Shown: positions 1-7,510 of the stretch, piece by piece | Numbering within the stretch: position 1 is the stretch's first letter | How the letters are laid out: the number at the start of each line of letters is the position of its first letter | Assembly (NCBI GenBank): GCA_028285345.1 | Contig: JANQPT010000049.1 | Coordinates: 23,669 to 87,668, forward strand | DNA: 64,000 nt | DNA from: Planctomycetales bacterium | Lineage (GTDB): Bacteria > Planctomycetota > Planctomycetia > Planctomycetales > Planctomycetaceae | Reading direction: 5' to 3' | Notes under the pieces: generated by a model | The model's database searches: none | The model's input: the letters and a program-made list of their open reading frames with translations, nothing else | Told to the model about the DNA's origin: nothing | Made by a program: the position numbers and the translations under genes

Positions 1-2014
1 CCAATTCGTCATGCGACAGAGGCAAGAGATCGCTCTCCGCAGGGTCAACGTTTACCGCGAAATACTCCGTCTTGGAAAATGGGGCACCGTAATTGACTTG
101 GTAGAATCCCGAAATGCTCGTCTCGTCAAATTGAAACTCGCTGTAGTCCTGCGACTGCTCAATCTGCACCGGAGTCGAGCCGCCGCCCGGTTTGATGACC
201 GTAATGTCTACGTCGAAGGTTCGAACCGGGAATGCGCGGCGGAGCGGTTGGTTGACGGGAAATTCCCGCTGACCAGCACGGCCGCTGGCGGCTAGTTGTG
301 CGATCTCGCGGACCATCGGCAAATAGCTGGGCCACAGAGCCCAATTGCCCCAGTGGTCGTCTAAGGAGGTGGCAATCAGAATCGACCGGCCGCCGCCCAG
401 CTGATCCTCACCGCGAACGGTGGCATCGATGATCGCGGGATCGCCGGTGTCGAATCGCAACGCCACCTGGTGGGGGCTGCGGGGAGGAGGGATGAGCTGA
501 AAATATTCATAAGTTAATGTGTTGCTCAGACCTGCCTGTGGATTGCCTTGAAAGTCGGCGACAATCGGGTGGCGATAGTCGCCGGGTTCGAAGAAGAAGG
601 CGCTCTCGCGTTCGTCGGCGTCGCCTTGTCGCCGGCCGATTTTCGCCGGCAGAATTCCGGTTCCATCCCGATAGAGCAATTCGTTGTAGTTGTCGACGTC
701 GATCCGGTCGCCCAGACACCAGACAATGCCGCCGCCGCTCTTGAGGAATGAGGAGAGCATGCGCACCTCAGCGGGCGTGAACAACGGGACGTTACAGAGA
801 AAGACGCAGTCGTAGTCGTTCAGGTTTTGACGAAGCAGGTCGCCGCTGCTGATGACGCGGGGCGCGAACGGAGAGGCGGCTGCAGAGGAATCTGCCGCGG
901 GTCTGAGCGCCAGTTCCAGGTAGTCGGTGGCATTCCCCATCAGTTCTCCTGTACGGCTCCCGCTGACGCAGAGGACTTTCCATTGCTCACGGACCGGCAG
1001 GGAGAGCCGGCGGCGATTGTCGACGTCCAGGGCATCGGATTGTAGCCGGACTTCGACGCGATGCTCGCCGCTGCGTGTGAAGGTGTGAGTGAAGACCTCA
1101 CTGGTCGAGGTCCCGGGCACGAGATCGACGCGGCGTGACGCCTGCAGTTTGCCGTCGATCAGGAATTCCAGCGGTCTGCCGGACTGCGGGATTCTCCCAA
1201 AGTTTTGCAGGATCGCCTCAAATTGAACGGGGCGGCCGAGAGTTGCCTGCGACTGGAAACACCGAAAGGAGGTGATGGCCGAATTCTCGTGCCCCGAAGT
1301 CCCGAGGTCGATCAGGGCCAACTGCGCATCACTCGCAATATCCCCCAGTGCACTGCGCAACTGCGATAGCCGCGCGTTGGCCTCGGGTTGCCAGCCGCTT
1401 CTCTGAAAATCGCTGATGAGGTAAATCCGTTTTTGCCGGGGAATCCCGCGCTGCTGTTCCAGCAGTGGTCTGATCTGCTCCAGAACTTGCGTCACGTCAC
1501 CGCGCGTGTGGGGCAACTCCAGCATCGAGATTTCGTCGATCACATCGTCCTTGCGGAAGGAGGGTTTGGAGACGATTAGCTGCGGCGAGAGATCCGACAC
1601 GCGGAGTAGATTGAATGCGTCCCCCTGACCGGACTGCTCGACGATCGTCCGAGCGACGTCCTTGGCCTGTTGAAACCGCGTTCGGTTGGCTTGTTGAAAG
1701 CCCATGCTAAAGGTGGAGTCGACGACGAGAATATGATGCGTCGGCGCATCGGCCAGAAACGGAGTGCCCAAACTGCGAAAGTACGGCTCCGCAAGCGCGA
1801 CCGCTAACAGGCAGAGGATCAGCACGCGCAGGCTGAGCAGGATCAATTGCTCAAGCCGGATGCGGCGGGACTGTTTCTTGACGGCGCGAATGAGAAATTG
1901 CATCGCCGCCCATTCGGTTTCGCGGAATTTCCGTTTGTTGAGCAAATGGATGAAGATCGGCGCAGCGCCGAGCGCCGCTCCCCAAAGCATCCAAGGACTC
2001 AGGAAAAATTCCAT
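1..2014 (-). CDS. BatA-type membrane protein with von Willebrand A domain (3' end outside window)
   Basis: The reading frame runs open from an ATG at 2014 to the left window edge, giving at least 671 residues; the C-terminus lies outside. The N-terminus (MEFFLSPWMLWGAALGAAP) is the two-helix BatA/aerotolerance domain: a membrane segment, a short basic loop with HLLNKRKFRE, and a second segment near residues 57-75 ending in ALAEPYFR. A vWA domain follows; its metal motif reads DSTFS, a Thr variant of DxSxS. Further on there is a GATase-like stretch (SSFLKSGGGIVWCLGD) typical of planctomycete BatA proteins. It is the third gene of a MoxR, DUF58, BatA set on the minus strand, but is separated from DUF58 by 383 nt of repeats. 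The first 7 bases of the gene belong to a 55-bp direct repeat. The family is thought to work with MoxR chaperones at the envelope; a precise role is not known. Confidence 0.85.
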   Translation of the reverse strand, partial: MEFFLSPWMLWGAALGAAPIFIHLLNKRKFRETEWAAMQFLIRAVKKQSRRIRLEQLILLSLRVLILCLLAVALAEPYFRSLGTPFLADAPTHHILVVDSTFSMGFQQANRTRFQQAKDVARTIVEQSGQGDAFNLLRVSDLSPQLIVSKPSFRKDDVIDEISMLELPHTRGDVTQVLEQIRPLLEQQRGIPRQKRIYLISDFQRSGWQPEANARLSQLRSALGDIASDAQLALIDLGTSGHENSAITSFRCFQSQATLGRPVQFEAILQNFGRIPQSGRPLEFLIDGKLQASRRVDLVPGTSTSEVFTHTFTRSGEHRVEVRLQSDALDVDNRRRLSLPVREQWKVLCVSGSRTGELMGNATDYLELALRPAADSSAAASPFAPRVISSGDLLRQNLNDYDCVFLCNVPLFTPAEVRMLSSFLKSGGGIVWCLGDRIDVDNYNELLYRDGTGILPAKIGRRQGDADERESAFFFEPGDYRHPIVADFQGNPQAGLSNTLTYEYFQLIPPPRSPHQVALRFDTGDPAIIDATVRGEDQLGGGRSILIATSLDDHWGNWALWPSYLPMVREIAQLAASGRAGQREFPVNQPLRRAFPVRTFDVDITVIKPGGGSTPVQIEQSQDYSEFQFDETSISGFYQVNYGAPFSKTEYFAVNVDPAESDLLPLSHDEL

Positions 2015-2062
2015 GCGTAGTCAGTCCGACGTGACGAAAAGTAGGGTCCGCTGTGCGGACCG
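2008..2062. repeat. 55-bp direct repeat, copy 1
   Basis: Identical to 2242-2296. It covers the first 7 bases of the BatA-type gene and 48 bases upstream, including a GTAG-headed REP at 2041-2062. The two copies bracket 179 nt of hairpin-rich sequence, as expected of a local duplication or an insertion accompanied by one. Confidence 0.9.
2041..2062 (+). repeat. REP element (GTAG head, 7-bp stem, TGT loop)
   Basis: GTAG is followed by GGTCCGC-TGT-GCGGACC, a perfect 7-bp hairpin. Same design as the REPs beside the RAYT gene at 44880-45443. Confidence 0.8.
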
Positions 2063-2078
2063 ATTAACATGATTCCTC

Positions 2079-2232
2079 GTTCCCAAGCTCCAGCTTGGGA
2101 ACTCAGTTTTGCGAAGCTCTGCTTCGCTTCTCTCCTCCGACAACAGTAATGTCAGAATTCCCTCAGATCTCCATTCACACGTTCGAAGCAGAGCTTCGAG
2201 GAATAAGGTTCCCAAACTGGAGTTTGGGAACC
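2079..2232. repeat. Composite inverted-repeat element made of four hairpins
   Basis: Four stem-loops are arranged as an imperfect mirror. At 2079-2102 an 11-bp stem (GTTCCCAAGCT) closes a 2-nt loop. At 2112-2126 lies CGAAGCTCTGCTTCG, and its exact reverse complement lies at 2184-2198. At 2207-2232 a 12-bp stem (GGTTCCCAAACT) again has a 2-nt loop. A related single hairpin with one mismatch sits at 2360-2381. No coding capacity. This is a different hairpin family from the GTAG-headed REPs around it. Confidence 0.8.
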
Positions 2233-2241
2233 AGATAAGGA

Positions 2242-2296
2242 ATTCCATGCGTAGTCAGTCCGACGTGACGAAAAGTAGGGTCCGCTGTGCGGACCG
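2242..2296. repeat. 55-bp direct repeat, copy 2
   Basis: Identical to 2008-2062. It carries a duplicated copy of the BatA start region (ATG on the minus strand at 2248), which opens only a short frame without BatA features, and a REP at 2275-2296. Confidence 0.9.
2275..2296 (+). repeat. REP element
   Basis: Same sequence as the REP at 2041-2062. It faces the inverted copy at 2326-2347, giving a 73-bp REP pair (BIME-like). Confidence 0.8.
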
Positions 2297-2325
2297 AGGT
2301 GGATGTCGTCCTTACAATTCTGAAA

Positions 2326-2347
2326 CGGTCCGCACAGCGGACCCTAC
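2326..2347 (-). repeat. REP element, inverted
   Basis: Reverse complement of 2275-2296: GTAG head, stem GGTCCGC/GCGGACC, loop TGT. It lies about 50 nt past the stop codon of the DUF58 gene. Confidence 0.8.
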
Positions 2348-2397
2348 ATGGTTTCCTGATTCCCAGACTCCAGTTTGGGAACCAGGTCGAGGGGTTA

Positions 2398-3306
2398 TTA
2401 CGTCTTGTGCATATGCTGCGTGCGTGACGACAGGTAACTGGTCAGGGCGACGTCCAGCGGCTGGTCGTTTCGCAACAGGACGTAGTCCATGTGCAAATCG
2501 CGGCAGCCTTTGCGGACATCCCACAAGAACTTCTCGAACTCCGATTGGTAAGCCGATCTTAGTGCGCGGGGTTCAGTCATTTGTTCGGGAAGGTTCTCCA
2601 GCCCCCGAAACAGCGTCGGATCCTCAAACGGAAAATCCTGCTCGGCGGCGTCGATCGTGTGCATCACGATCACTTCGTGGCGCCGATAACGCAAATGTTT
2701 GAGGCCATGCATCAGCGACTGCACATCGTCGAACAGGTCACTGAGAATGATCACCAACCCCCGTTTCTTAATGCGCTCGGCCGTCTCGTGAAAAATCGGA
2801 CCCATGGCCGATTCTCCCTCCGGGGCGCTCTGCTCCATGACGTGGCAGAGCTGCTTGAGCTGCGAGGGATGGCTGGAGGCGCGGACGAATTGCCGCAGCG
2901 CGTTGTCGTAAGTGACCAAACCGACGGCGTCGCGTTGCTGCAGCGCAAGATACGCCAAGGCGGCTGCGACATGTTGCGCGTATTCCAATTTGGAGAGCGC
3001 CGAGCTTGACGATCGGTAGCGCATCGATTCGCTAGTGTCGACCAACAGATAGCAACCGAAGTTTGTTTCTTCCTCGTACTGCTTCAGGTAATAACGGTCG
3101 CTGCGGCCGAAGACCTTCCAATCGACGTGCCGCAGGTCGTCGCCGGGGACGTACTCCCGGTGCTCGGCGAACTCGATCGAGAAGCCATGGTAGGGACTTT
3201 TGTGCAATCCGGAGACAAACCCTTCGACGATCAGCCGGGCCTTGATTTCCAGGCCTTGCAGCTTAGACAGCGTCTGCGGACTTAAATATTTCCGATAGTT
3301 TTCCAC
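2398..3306 (-). CDS. DUF58 domain protein (vWA-like), cassette 1
   Basis: A 302-residue soluble protein with the DUF58 hallmarks: the segment YVPGDDLRHVDWKVFGRSD near residues 52-70, then a vWA-like fold with the metal motif DTSES near residue 91 and LVIILSDLFDD near 185. The start is a GTG at 3306 that lies inside the end of the upstream MoxR gene, overlapping it by 44 nt; such overlap suggests coupled translation. DUF58 proteins nearly always accompany MoxR ATPases and are presumed clients or partners. The downstream BatA-type gene is set off by a repeat cluster. A paralogue is at 28677-29588. Confidence 0.88.
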   Translation of the reverse strand: MENYRKYLSPQTLSKLQGLEIKARLIVEGFVSGLHKSPYHGFSIEFAEHREYVPGDDLRHVDWKVFGRSDRYYLKQYEEETNFGCYLLVDTSESMRYRSSSSALSKLEYAQHVAAALAYLALQQRDAVGLVTYDNALRQFVRASSHPSQLKQLCHVMEQSAPEGESAMGPIFHETAERIKKRGLVIILSDLFDDVQSLMHGLKHLRYRRHEVIVMHTIDAAEQDFPFEDPTLFRGLENLPEQMTEPRALRSAYQSEFEKFLWDVRKGCRDLHMDYVLLRNDQPLDVALTSYLSSRTQHMHKT

Positions 3307-4345
3307 CGCGGCGCAATTGCTCCGGATCTTGGGGAATAATTTCCGTCAGCCGCCGCACGATTTCATCGGGGGTGATCCCCTCGGCTTCGGCGTTAAAGTT
3401 GGTGATAATGCGGTGCCGTAGCGTGGGATAGGCGACGGCCGCGACGTCTTCGGTGCTGACGTAGGCGCGGCCGTGCAGCATGGCCCGTGCCTTGGCGCCC
3501 CAGATCAGGCATTGGCTGGCCCGCGGTCCGGCGCCCCAATTGACGAATTCCTCGATGAAGTCGGGAACGTCTCCCTTTTGTTTGCGGGTCAGGCGGGCGA
3601 ACTGCATCGCATAGCGAATGACGTGATCGGCGACGGGGACTTTGACCACGATGTCTTGCAACGTCGCGACGTCCTCCGTTGTGAGGACGGTTTCCACCGA
3701 GACGGCCGTCTGCGCGGTCGTCTGCCGAACGATGTTGAATTCCTCCTCTTCGTCGGGGTAGTCGACGTGCACATTGAACATGAAGCGGTCCAATTGCGCC
3801 TCGGGCAGCGGATAGGTTCCCTCCTGCTCGATCGGGTTTTGCGTCGCCAACACAAAAAACGGTTCGGGCAGCGGACGGCGGACGCCGCCGGTGGTGACTT
3901 GATGTTCCTGCATCGCCTCCAACAGCGCCGCTTGTGTTTTGGGCGGGGTGCGGTTGATCTCGTCGGCCAGGATCACGTTGGCGAACACCGGACCGGGCAG
4001 GAATTTGAACGCCCGCTCGCCGGTTGATTTGTCTTCCTGAATCACCTCGGTGCCGGTGATGTCCGACGGCATCAGGTCGGGAGTGAATTGAATGCGATTG
4101 AATGACAGGCTCAAAGTGTCGGCCAGCGTGTGGATCATCAATGTTTTCGCCAATCCGGGCACGCCGACGAGCAGGCAGTGCCCTCGGGCGAACATGGCGA
4201 TCAGCAATTGCTCGATCACCTCGTCTTGGCCGACGATCACCTTGCCCAATTCCTGCCGCACGCGCTCATATCCGTCGCGGAGCCGCTCCATCGCCTGCAG
4301 ATCGGTTGTGGGGAGTTCCCCCTCCGGATTCTGATCGTTATCCAC
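3263..4345 (-). CDS. MoxR-family AAA+ ATPase, cassette 1
   Basis: MoxR AAA+ chaperone-type ATPase. Walker A reads GVPGLAKT, Walker B LADEINRTPPKTQ, followed by ATQNPIEQEGTYPLPEAQLD, the signature of the family. I place the start at the GTG at 4345 (about 360 aa), with AGGAG 10 nt upstream; a TTG at 4375 in the same frame is less likely. First gene of the MoxR, DUF58, BatA set. Expected role: ATP-driven remodelling or activation of partner vWA/envelope complexes in the cytoplasm. A second MoxR is at 29719-30735. Confidence 0.92.
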   Translation of the reverse strand: MDNDQNPEGELPTTDLQAMERLRDGYERVRQELGKVIVGQDEVIEQLLIAMFARGHCLLVGVPGLAKTLMIHTLADTLSLSFNRIQFTPDLMPSDITGTEVIQEDKSTGERAFKFLPGPVFANVILADEINRTPPKTQAALLEAMQEHQVTTGGVRRPLPEPFFVLATQNPIEQEGTYPLPEAQLDRFMFNVHVDYPDEEEEFNIVRQTTAQTAVSVETVLTTEDVATLQDIVVKVPVADHVIRYAMQFARLTRKQKGDVPDFIEEFVNWGAGPRASQCLIWGAKARAMLHGRAYVSTEDVAAVAYPTLRHRIITNFNAEAEGITPDEIVRRLTEIIPQDPEQLRRGGKLSEIFKSADAV

Positions 4346-4428
4346 GTGGTTGTTGCTCCTGAAGAATCTTCGCAACTCGTCTCAATGGTTTCCGATCTAA
4401 CCCGCAATGATTCATCCGCAGGTTTGTC

Positions 4429-4456
4429 AACAAGCGCGACCGGAAATTGAAACTGG
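4429..4456. repeat. 28-nt dispersed motif, copy A
   Basis: Upstream of the MoxR gene. It matches 49134-49161 at 24 of 28 positions, sharing the block AACAAGCGC at one end and TTGAAACTGG at the other. Function unknown; both copies are in 5' regions of minus-strand genes. Confidence 0.55.
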
Positions 4457-4629
4457 CTTGGTGGCCGCTCACAGGTGAGGAGCCGTTGAAGTGATGTATT
4501 ATACGCAGCGCCCTCGCAGAAGTCGCCCATCTCCCGAAGAATTCGCACGCATGCATCCCGCTGAGTCTGAAAGTTCGTTAAGATAAGAGATTCAATGATT
4601 CTGACAATCTGACTCGCAGGAACTAAGCC

Positions 4630-5487
4630 ATGAAATCGTCATTCCATTCTGAGACGTCGAGGCGTCGATTTCTAAAAACCACGGTCGCTGCCCTCGCGGG
4701 CGGCGCTTTGCTCGACCCGCTGTCCGGAGTCCTGCCGGCTGCCGAGAAAGATCCCTACGGTGGATTCCGCATGGGGATTCAGAGCTATTCACTGCGCGGT
4801 TTCGACGTGAAGAAAGCGTTGAAGACGACCAAGATGCTGGGGCTGCATTATTGGGAAGCTTATCCCAAGCATATTCCAATCAGCACCGTGCCCAAAGACG
4901 TTGCCAAATACAAGCAGATGTTAGATCAGTCGGACGTGAAACTTATCGCCTTCGGTGTGCTGAACTTCGACGGTAATGAAACCAAGGCCCGCGAGTACTT
5001 TGACTTCGCCAAAGCGGTCGGCATCGAAACGCTCAGCGCCAATCCGGACAAGAACGATGCGACGTTTGATCTGCTGGATAAACTCGTGGAAGAGTACAAG
5101 ATCAATATCGCGATTCACAATCACGGGCCGGGCCAGAAGTACGACAAGATCGACGACGTCGTCAAAATGGTTGACGGCCGACACAAACGGGTCGGGGCAT
5201 GCGTTGACACGGGCCATTATCTGCGCAGCAAAGAAGACCCGGTGGAAGCGATCGAGCGGCTGGAAGGCCGGCTCTACGGGATTCATCTCAAGGACGTCAA
5301 GAACGCCAAGATCATGTGTATTCTGGGCGAAGGAGACTTGGACGTCGTGGGCTGCCTGAAGTTGCTCAAGAAGCAGAAGTACGGCCATTCCTTGGCACTG
5401 GAGTACGAAGAGAACAAGGACAACCCGGTGTCGGATATCGAAGTCTGCCTGTCGACAGTCCGGAAGGCGGTTAAGCAATTGGGCTAA
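4630..5487 (+). CDS. Tat-exported sugar phosphate isomerase/epimerase-like TIM-barrel protein
   Basis: 285 residues with a twin-arginine signal (SRRRFLKTTVAALAGGALL, residues 10-28) followed by a xylose-isomerase-like TIM barrel. Visible landmarks are MGIQSYSLRGF, NIAIHNHGPG, ACVDTGHYLRS and LYGIHLKDV, the usual places for metal-binding His, Asp and Glu in AP_endonuc_2-type barrels. RBS AGGAA lies before the ATG. Such exported isomerase-like proteins are abundant in planctomycetes and are linked to sugar catabolism, but the substrate cannot be read from sequence. Single gene, flanked by opposite-strand genes. Confidence 0.85.
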   Translation: MKSSFHSETSRRRFLKTTVAALAGGALLDPLSGVLPAAEKDPYGGFRMGIQSYSLRGFDVKKALKTTKMLGLHYWEAYPKHIPISTVPKDVAKYKQMLDQSDVKLIAFGVLNFDGNETKAREYFDFAKAVGIETLSANPDKNDATFDLLDKLVEEYKINIAIHNHGPGQKYDKIDDVVKMVDGRHKRVGACVDTGHYLRSKEDPVEAIERLEGRLYGIHLKDVKNAKIMCILGEGDLDVVGCLKLLKKQKYGHSLALEYEENKDNPVSDIEVCLSTVRKAVKQLG

Positions 5488-5512
5488 GAGAAAGGCCCAG
5501 ACTGCCGGTTGC

Positions 5513-5653
5513 CTAATACTTCTTCGACGTGCTCTTCAAGAAGAGGTAGCCGACGATTCCGATGCCGACGAGAACGTAGCCGTACTCGGTCGGGCCCATC
5601 GTTTTCCAGGCGTGCATGAGCGACTTATAGTAGTATTCCGGCCATTCACTCAT
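5513..5653 (-). CDS. Small single-span membrane protein, 46 aa
   Basis: A short frame starting at ATG 5653: a polar, Tyr/Trp-rich N-terminus (MSEWPEYYYKSLMHAW), then a hydrophobic segment YGYVLVGIGIVGYLFL (about residues 25-40) and a basic tail KSTSKKY. It is a plausible one-helix inner-membrane protein. No motif assigns a role. It is convergent with the preceding Tat protein gene and downstream of fxsA. Confidence 0.6.
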   Translation of the reverse strand: MSEWPEYYYKSLMHAWKTMGPTEYGYVLVGIGIVGYLFLKSTSKKY

Positions 5654-5774
5654 CGGACTTCTCACTCGTTGCGGTCGGGAGGGGTGATCCGCGCACCGAT
5701 TTACGGTTTGGACAAACGTACCTTATGGATCCCGGCGGGGCAAATTTTTGGGGGGGCTGGATGAGCGACGCTGA

Positions 5775-5793
5775 CCCCCGGCGGAGCCGGGGG
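5775..5793. terminator. Strong GC hairpin between fxsA and the small membrane protein
   Basis: CCCCCGGC and GCCGGGGG form an 8-bp stem with a 3-nt loop. There is no T tract, so termination is uncertain; it may be a repeat hairpin. Confidence 0.4.
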
Positions 5794-5839
5794 CTGAGAG
5801 AGGAGCGACCGGGGCGGCGCTGAAGCGGGGAGAACGCTG

Positions 5840-6322
5840 TTAATCGGTGCGGGATTCGTGTTTGCGGGTCGGCTGGACGTCGATGATTTGTTCGTCGTGC
5901 CGGTTTTGTGGGTCTTGCGGGCCGGAAAAGAATTCGGCGGTCGAACTTGTGGTCCGTGTCACGATGTGACCGCGAAACCGCTTTGCCAGATATGACTTGA
6001 TCGCCGTGCGGATCGGGGGAATCAGTAAACCAAATCCGACCGCGTCGGTGAGAATTCCCGGAGTCAACAACAACGCGCCGGCAACGAAGATCAACAGCGC
6101 GTCGACCAAGGTTCCCGCTGGGGCTTCGCCTTGGGAAAGCTGTTGCTGGATCTTGATCCACGTCTGAAAGCCCTGCATTCGCGCCAGCCAGGCCCCCACG
6201 ACGCCGGTGGTGAGCACAAGCAACAGCGTGGTCTGCCAACTGGTCACTTCGCTCAGCCAGAGCAGCAGCACCAACTCCACGATCGGGACCAAGGTGAATA
6301 GCAGAATCAGCCGAATCAACAC
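5840..6322 (-). CDS. fxsA: FxsA family membrane protein
   Basis: 160 residues with the FxsA pattern: an N-terminal helix (LILLFTLVPIVELVLLLWL), the conserved GVVGAWLARMQGFQTW around residues 40-55, and a helical hairpin LVDALLIFVAGALLLTPGILTDAVGFGLLIPP at about 72-103, then a polar tail. The start is GTG at 6322 with AGGAG about 11 nt upstream. FxsA is an inner-membrane protein; in E. coli its overproduction relieves F-plasmid exclusion of phage T7, and its native role is unknown. Assignment is firm, function is not. Confidence 0.88.
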   Translation of the reverse strand: MLIRLILLFTLVPIVELVLLLWLSEVTSWQTTLLLVLTTGVVGAWLARMQGFQTWIKIQQQLSQGEAPAGTLVDALLIFVAGALLLTPGILTDAVGFGLLIPPIRTAIKSYLAKRFRGHIVTRTTSSTAEFFSGPQDPQNRHDEQIIDVQPTRKHESRTD

Positions 6323-6382
6323 GAGCCGAAGTTCTCCTTCAGCGAGATTAGGACATCTGACGTCAATCGCGACATTTCGTAG

Positions 6383-7144
6383 TTACTTAAGGGTGACCGG
6401 CTTGATCCGCACGTTGCGGTAGGCCACGGGGCCGTGATCGCCCTGAATCATCAACGGGCCGCGCGGTTTTTCATCTTGGAAGGCGGCGGCGCGCGTCGGA
6501 CCGGTGACCTTGACGTTTTCGTGGACTACCTTGCCGTTGTGCACGACCTTGATGAACCGCGCGTCTTCGATTTTCTTGCCTTGGGAATCGAAACGGGGCG
6601 CGCGAAAAACGACGTCGAACGACTGCCACTCTCCCGGTGGACGGCTGGCGTTCACGCGCGGCGGATGGCCTTCGTAACCGTACTTCTTGCGTTCGTCATA
6701 CCGCTGATAAATTCCACCACAGTCGCTGTGCTTCGGTTTTTTGACACCGTAGCTGTCAAAGACTTGGATCTCGTAACGGCCCATAAAGTAGACGCCGGAG
6801 TTTGATCCCTGGGGCACGGTGAATTCGATGTGTGCTTCAACGTCGCCATGTTCCTGGTTGGAAAAGATGTCGATGTCGCGGCCGGACTTGCCGTTGACCA
6901 TGATTCCGGTGCCGGGCTCAGGGGCAAACTGTTTGGCGTTTTTCGAGTTGAGCGGAACTTTGCCGACGACCTTCCATTCGCCCGTTTTCTTTTTCCAACC
7001 GCCCAGGTTCTTGCCCGAAAAAATCTCGATCCAGCCCTTGTTCGGTTTTTTGTCGGCGGCCTCATCTTCATCCAAAGCGGATGCTCCCCGGACGGTCACA
7101 AGGCAGAAGAACGCCAGGCTGATGATTGAAAGGGATGATTTCAT
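6383..7144 (-). CDS. Secreted DUF1080 (3-keto-disaccharide hydrolase-like) protein
   Basis: 253 residues from ATG 7144. A signal peptide of about 23 residues ends ...RGASA. The mature part has the DUF1080 landmarks GWIEIFSGKNLGGWK, HIEFTVPQGSNSGVYFMGRYEIQV and GPLMIQGDHGPVAYRNVRIKP, a concanavalin-like jelly roll. The family is widespread in planctomycetes and associated with glycan degradation; some members hydrolyse 3-keto-glycosides. The frame stays open 66 codons upstream, but that part lacks protein-like features, so I start at the signal peptide. Confidence 0.88.
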   Translation of the reverse strand: MKSSLSIISLAFFCLVTVRGASALDEDEAADKKPNKGWIEIFSGKNLGGWKKKTGEWKVVGKVPLNSKNAKQFAPEPGTGIMVNGKSGRDIDIFSNQEHGDVEAHIEFTVPQGSNSGVYFMGRYEIQVFDSYGVKKPKHSDCGGIYQRYDERKKYGYEGHPPRVNASRPPGEWQSFDVVFRAPRFDSQGKKIEDARFIKVVHNGKVVHENVKVTGPTRAAAFQDEKPRGPLMIQGDHGPVAYRNVRIKPVTLK

Positions 7145-7510
7145 GTCGCAGAACTTTCTCACAGGGGAATTCGTTTCCTTGCAGACAATTATTGGGTCGA
7201 TATTCGACAGTTCGGCTATTCTATTCGGATTCAAGCAGCACCACAAACGGGCGGCAGTGATGCGAAAACGAAACAAAGTGACCCAGCAGCCACCGAGACC
7301 GTTGACCGCGTCTCTGTCGCCAAAATGCCACATCAATTCCACCCGCTGATGGTTTGCCTGCGATTTTTTTGTGACCTACGGTTTAAATGGAACGTTATGA
7401 GAGAATTGTTCTCACAGATCTTTTCCACAGGGACGGTCTCTGACCGTTTTGTCCCAGGGCCAGGAATAACGATCTGGTTTGTTTGACGCGTTCCAAACGA
7501 GGTTGATGCC
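7145..7510. promoter_or_regulatory. Divergent intergenic region between DUF1080 and HDOD genes
   Basis: This 366-nt stretch should hold both promoters. The only clear structure is a 6-bp hairpin ACGGTC-TCT-GACCGT at 7433-7447 followed by TTTT. No operator or riboswitch was recognised. Confidence 0.35.

Noticed and set aside
2021..2248. Minus-strand frame of 75 codons starting like the BatA gene
   Set aside because: It begins in the duplicated copy of the BatA start and reads through hairpin repeats; the product has no BatA features.
6383..7342. Extended start of the DUF1080 gene at 7342
   Set aside because: The extra 66 residues would bury the signal peptide and show no protein-like pattern.
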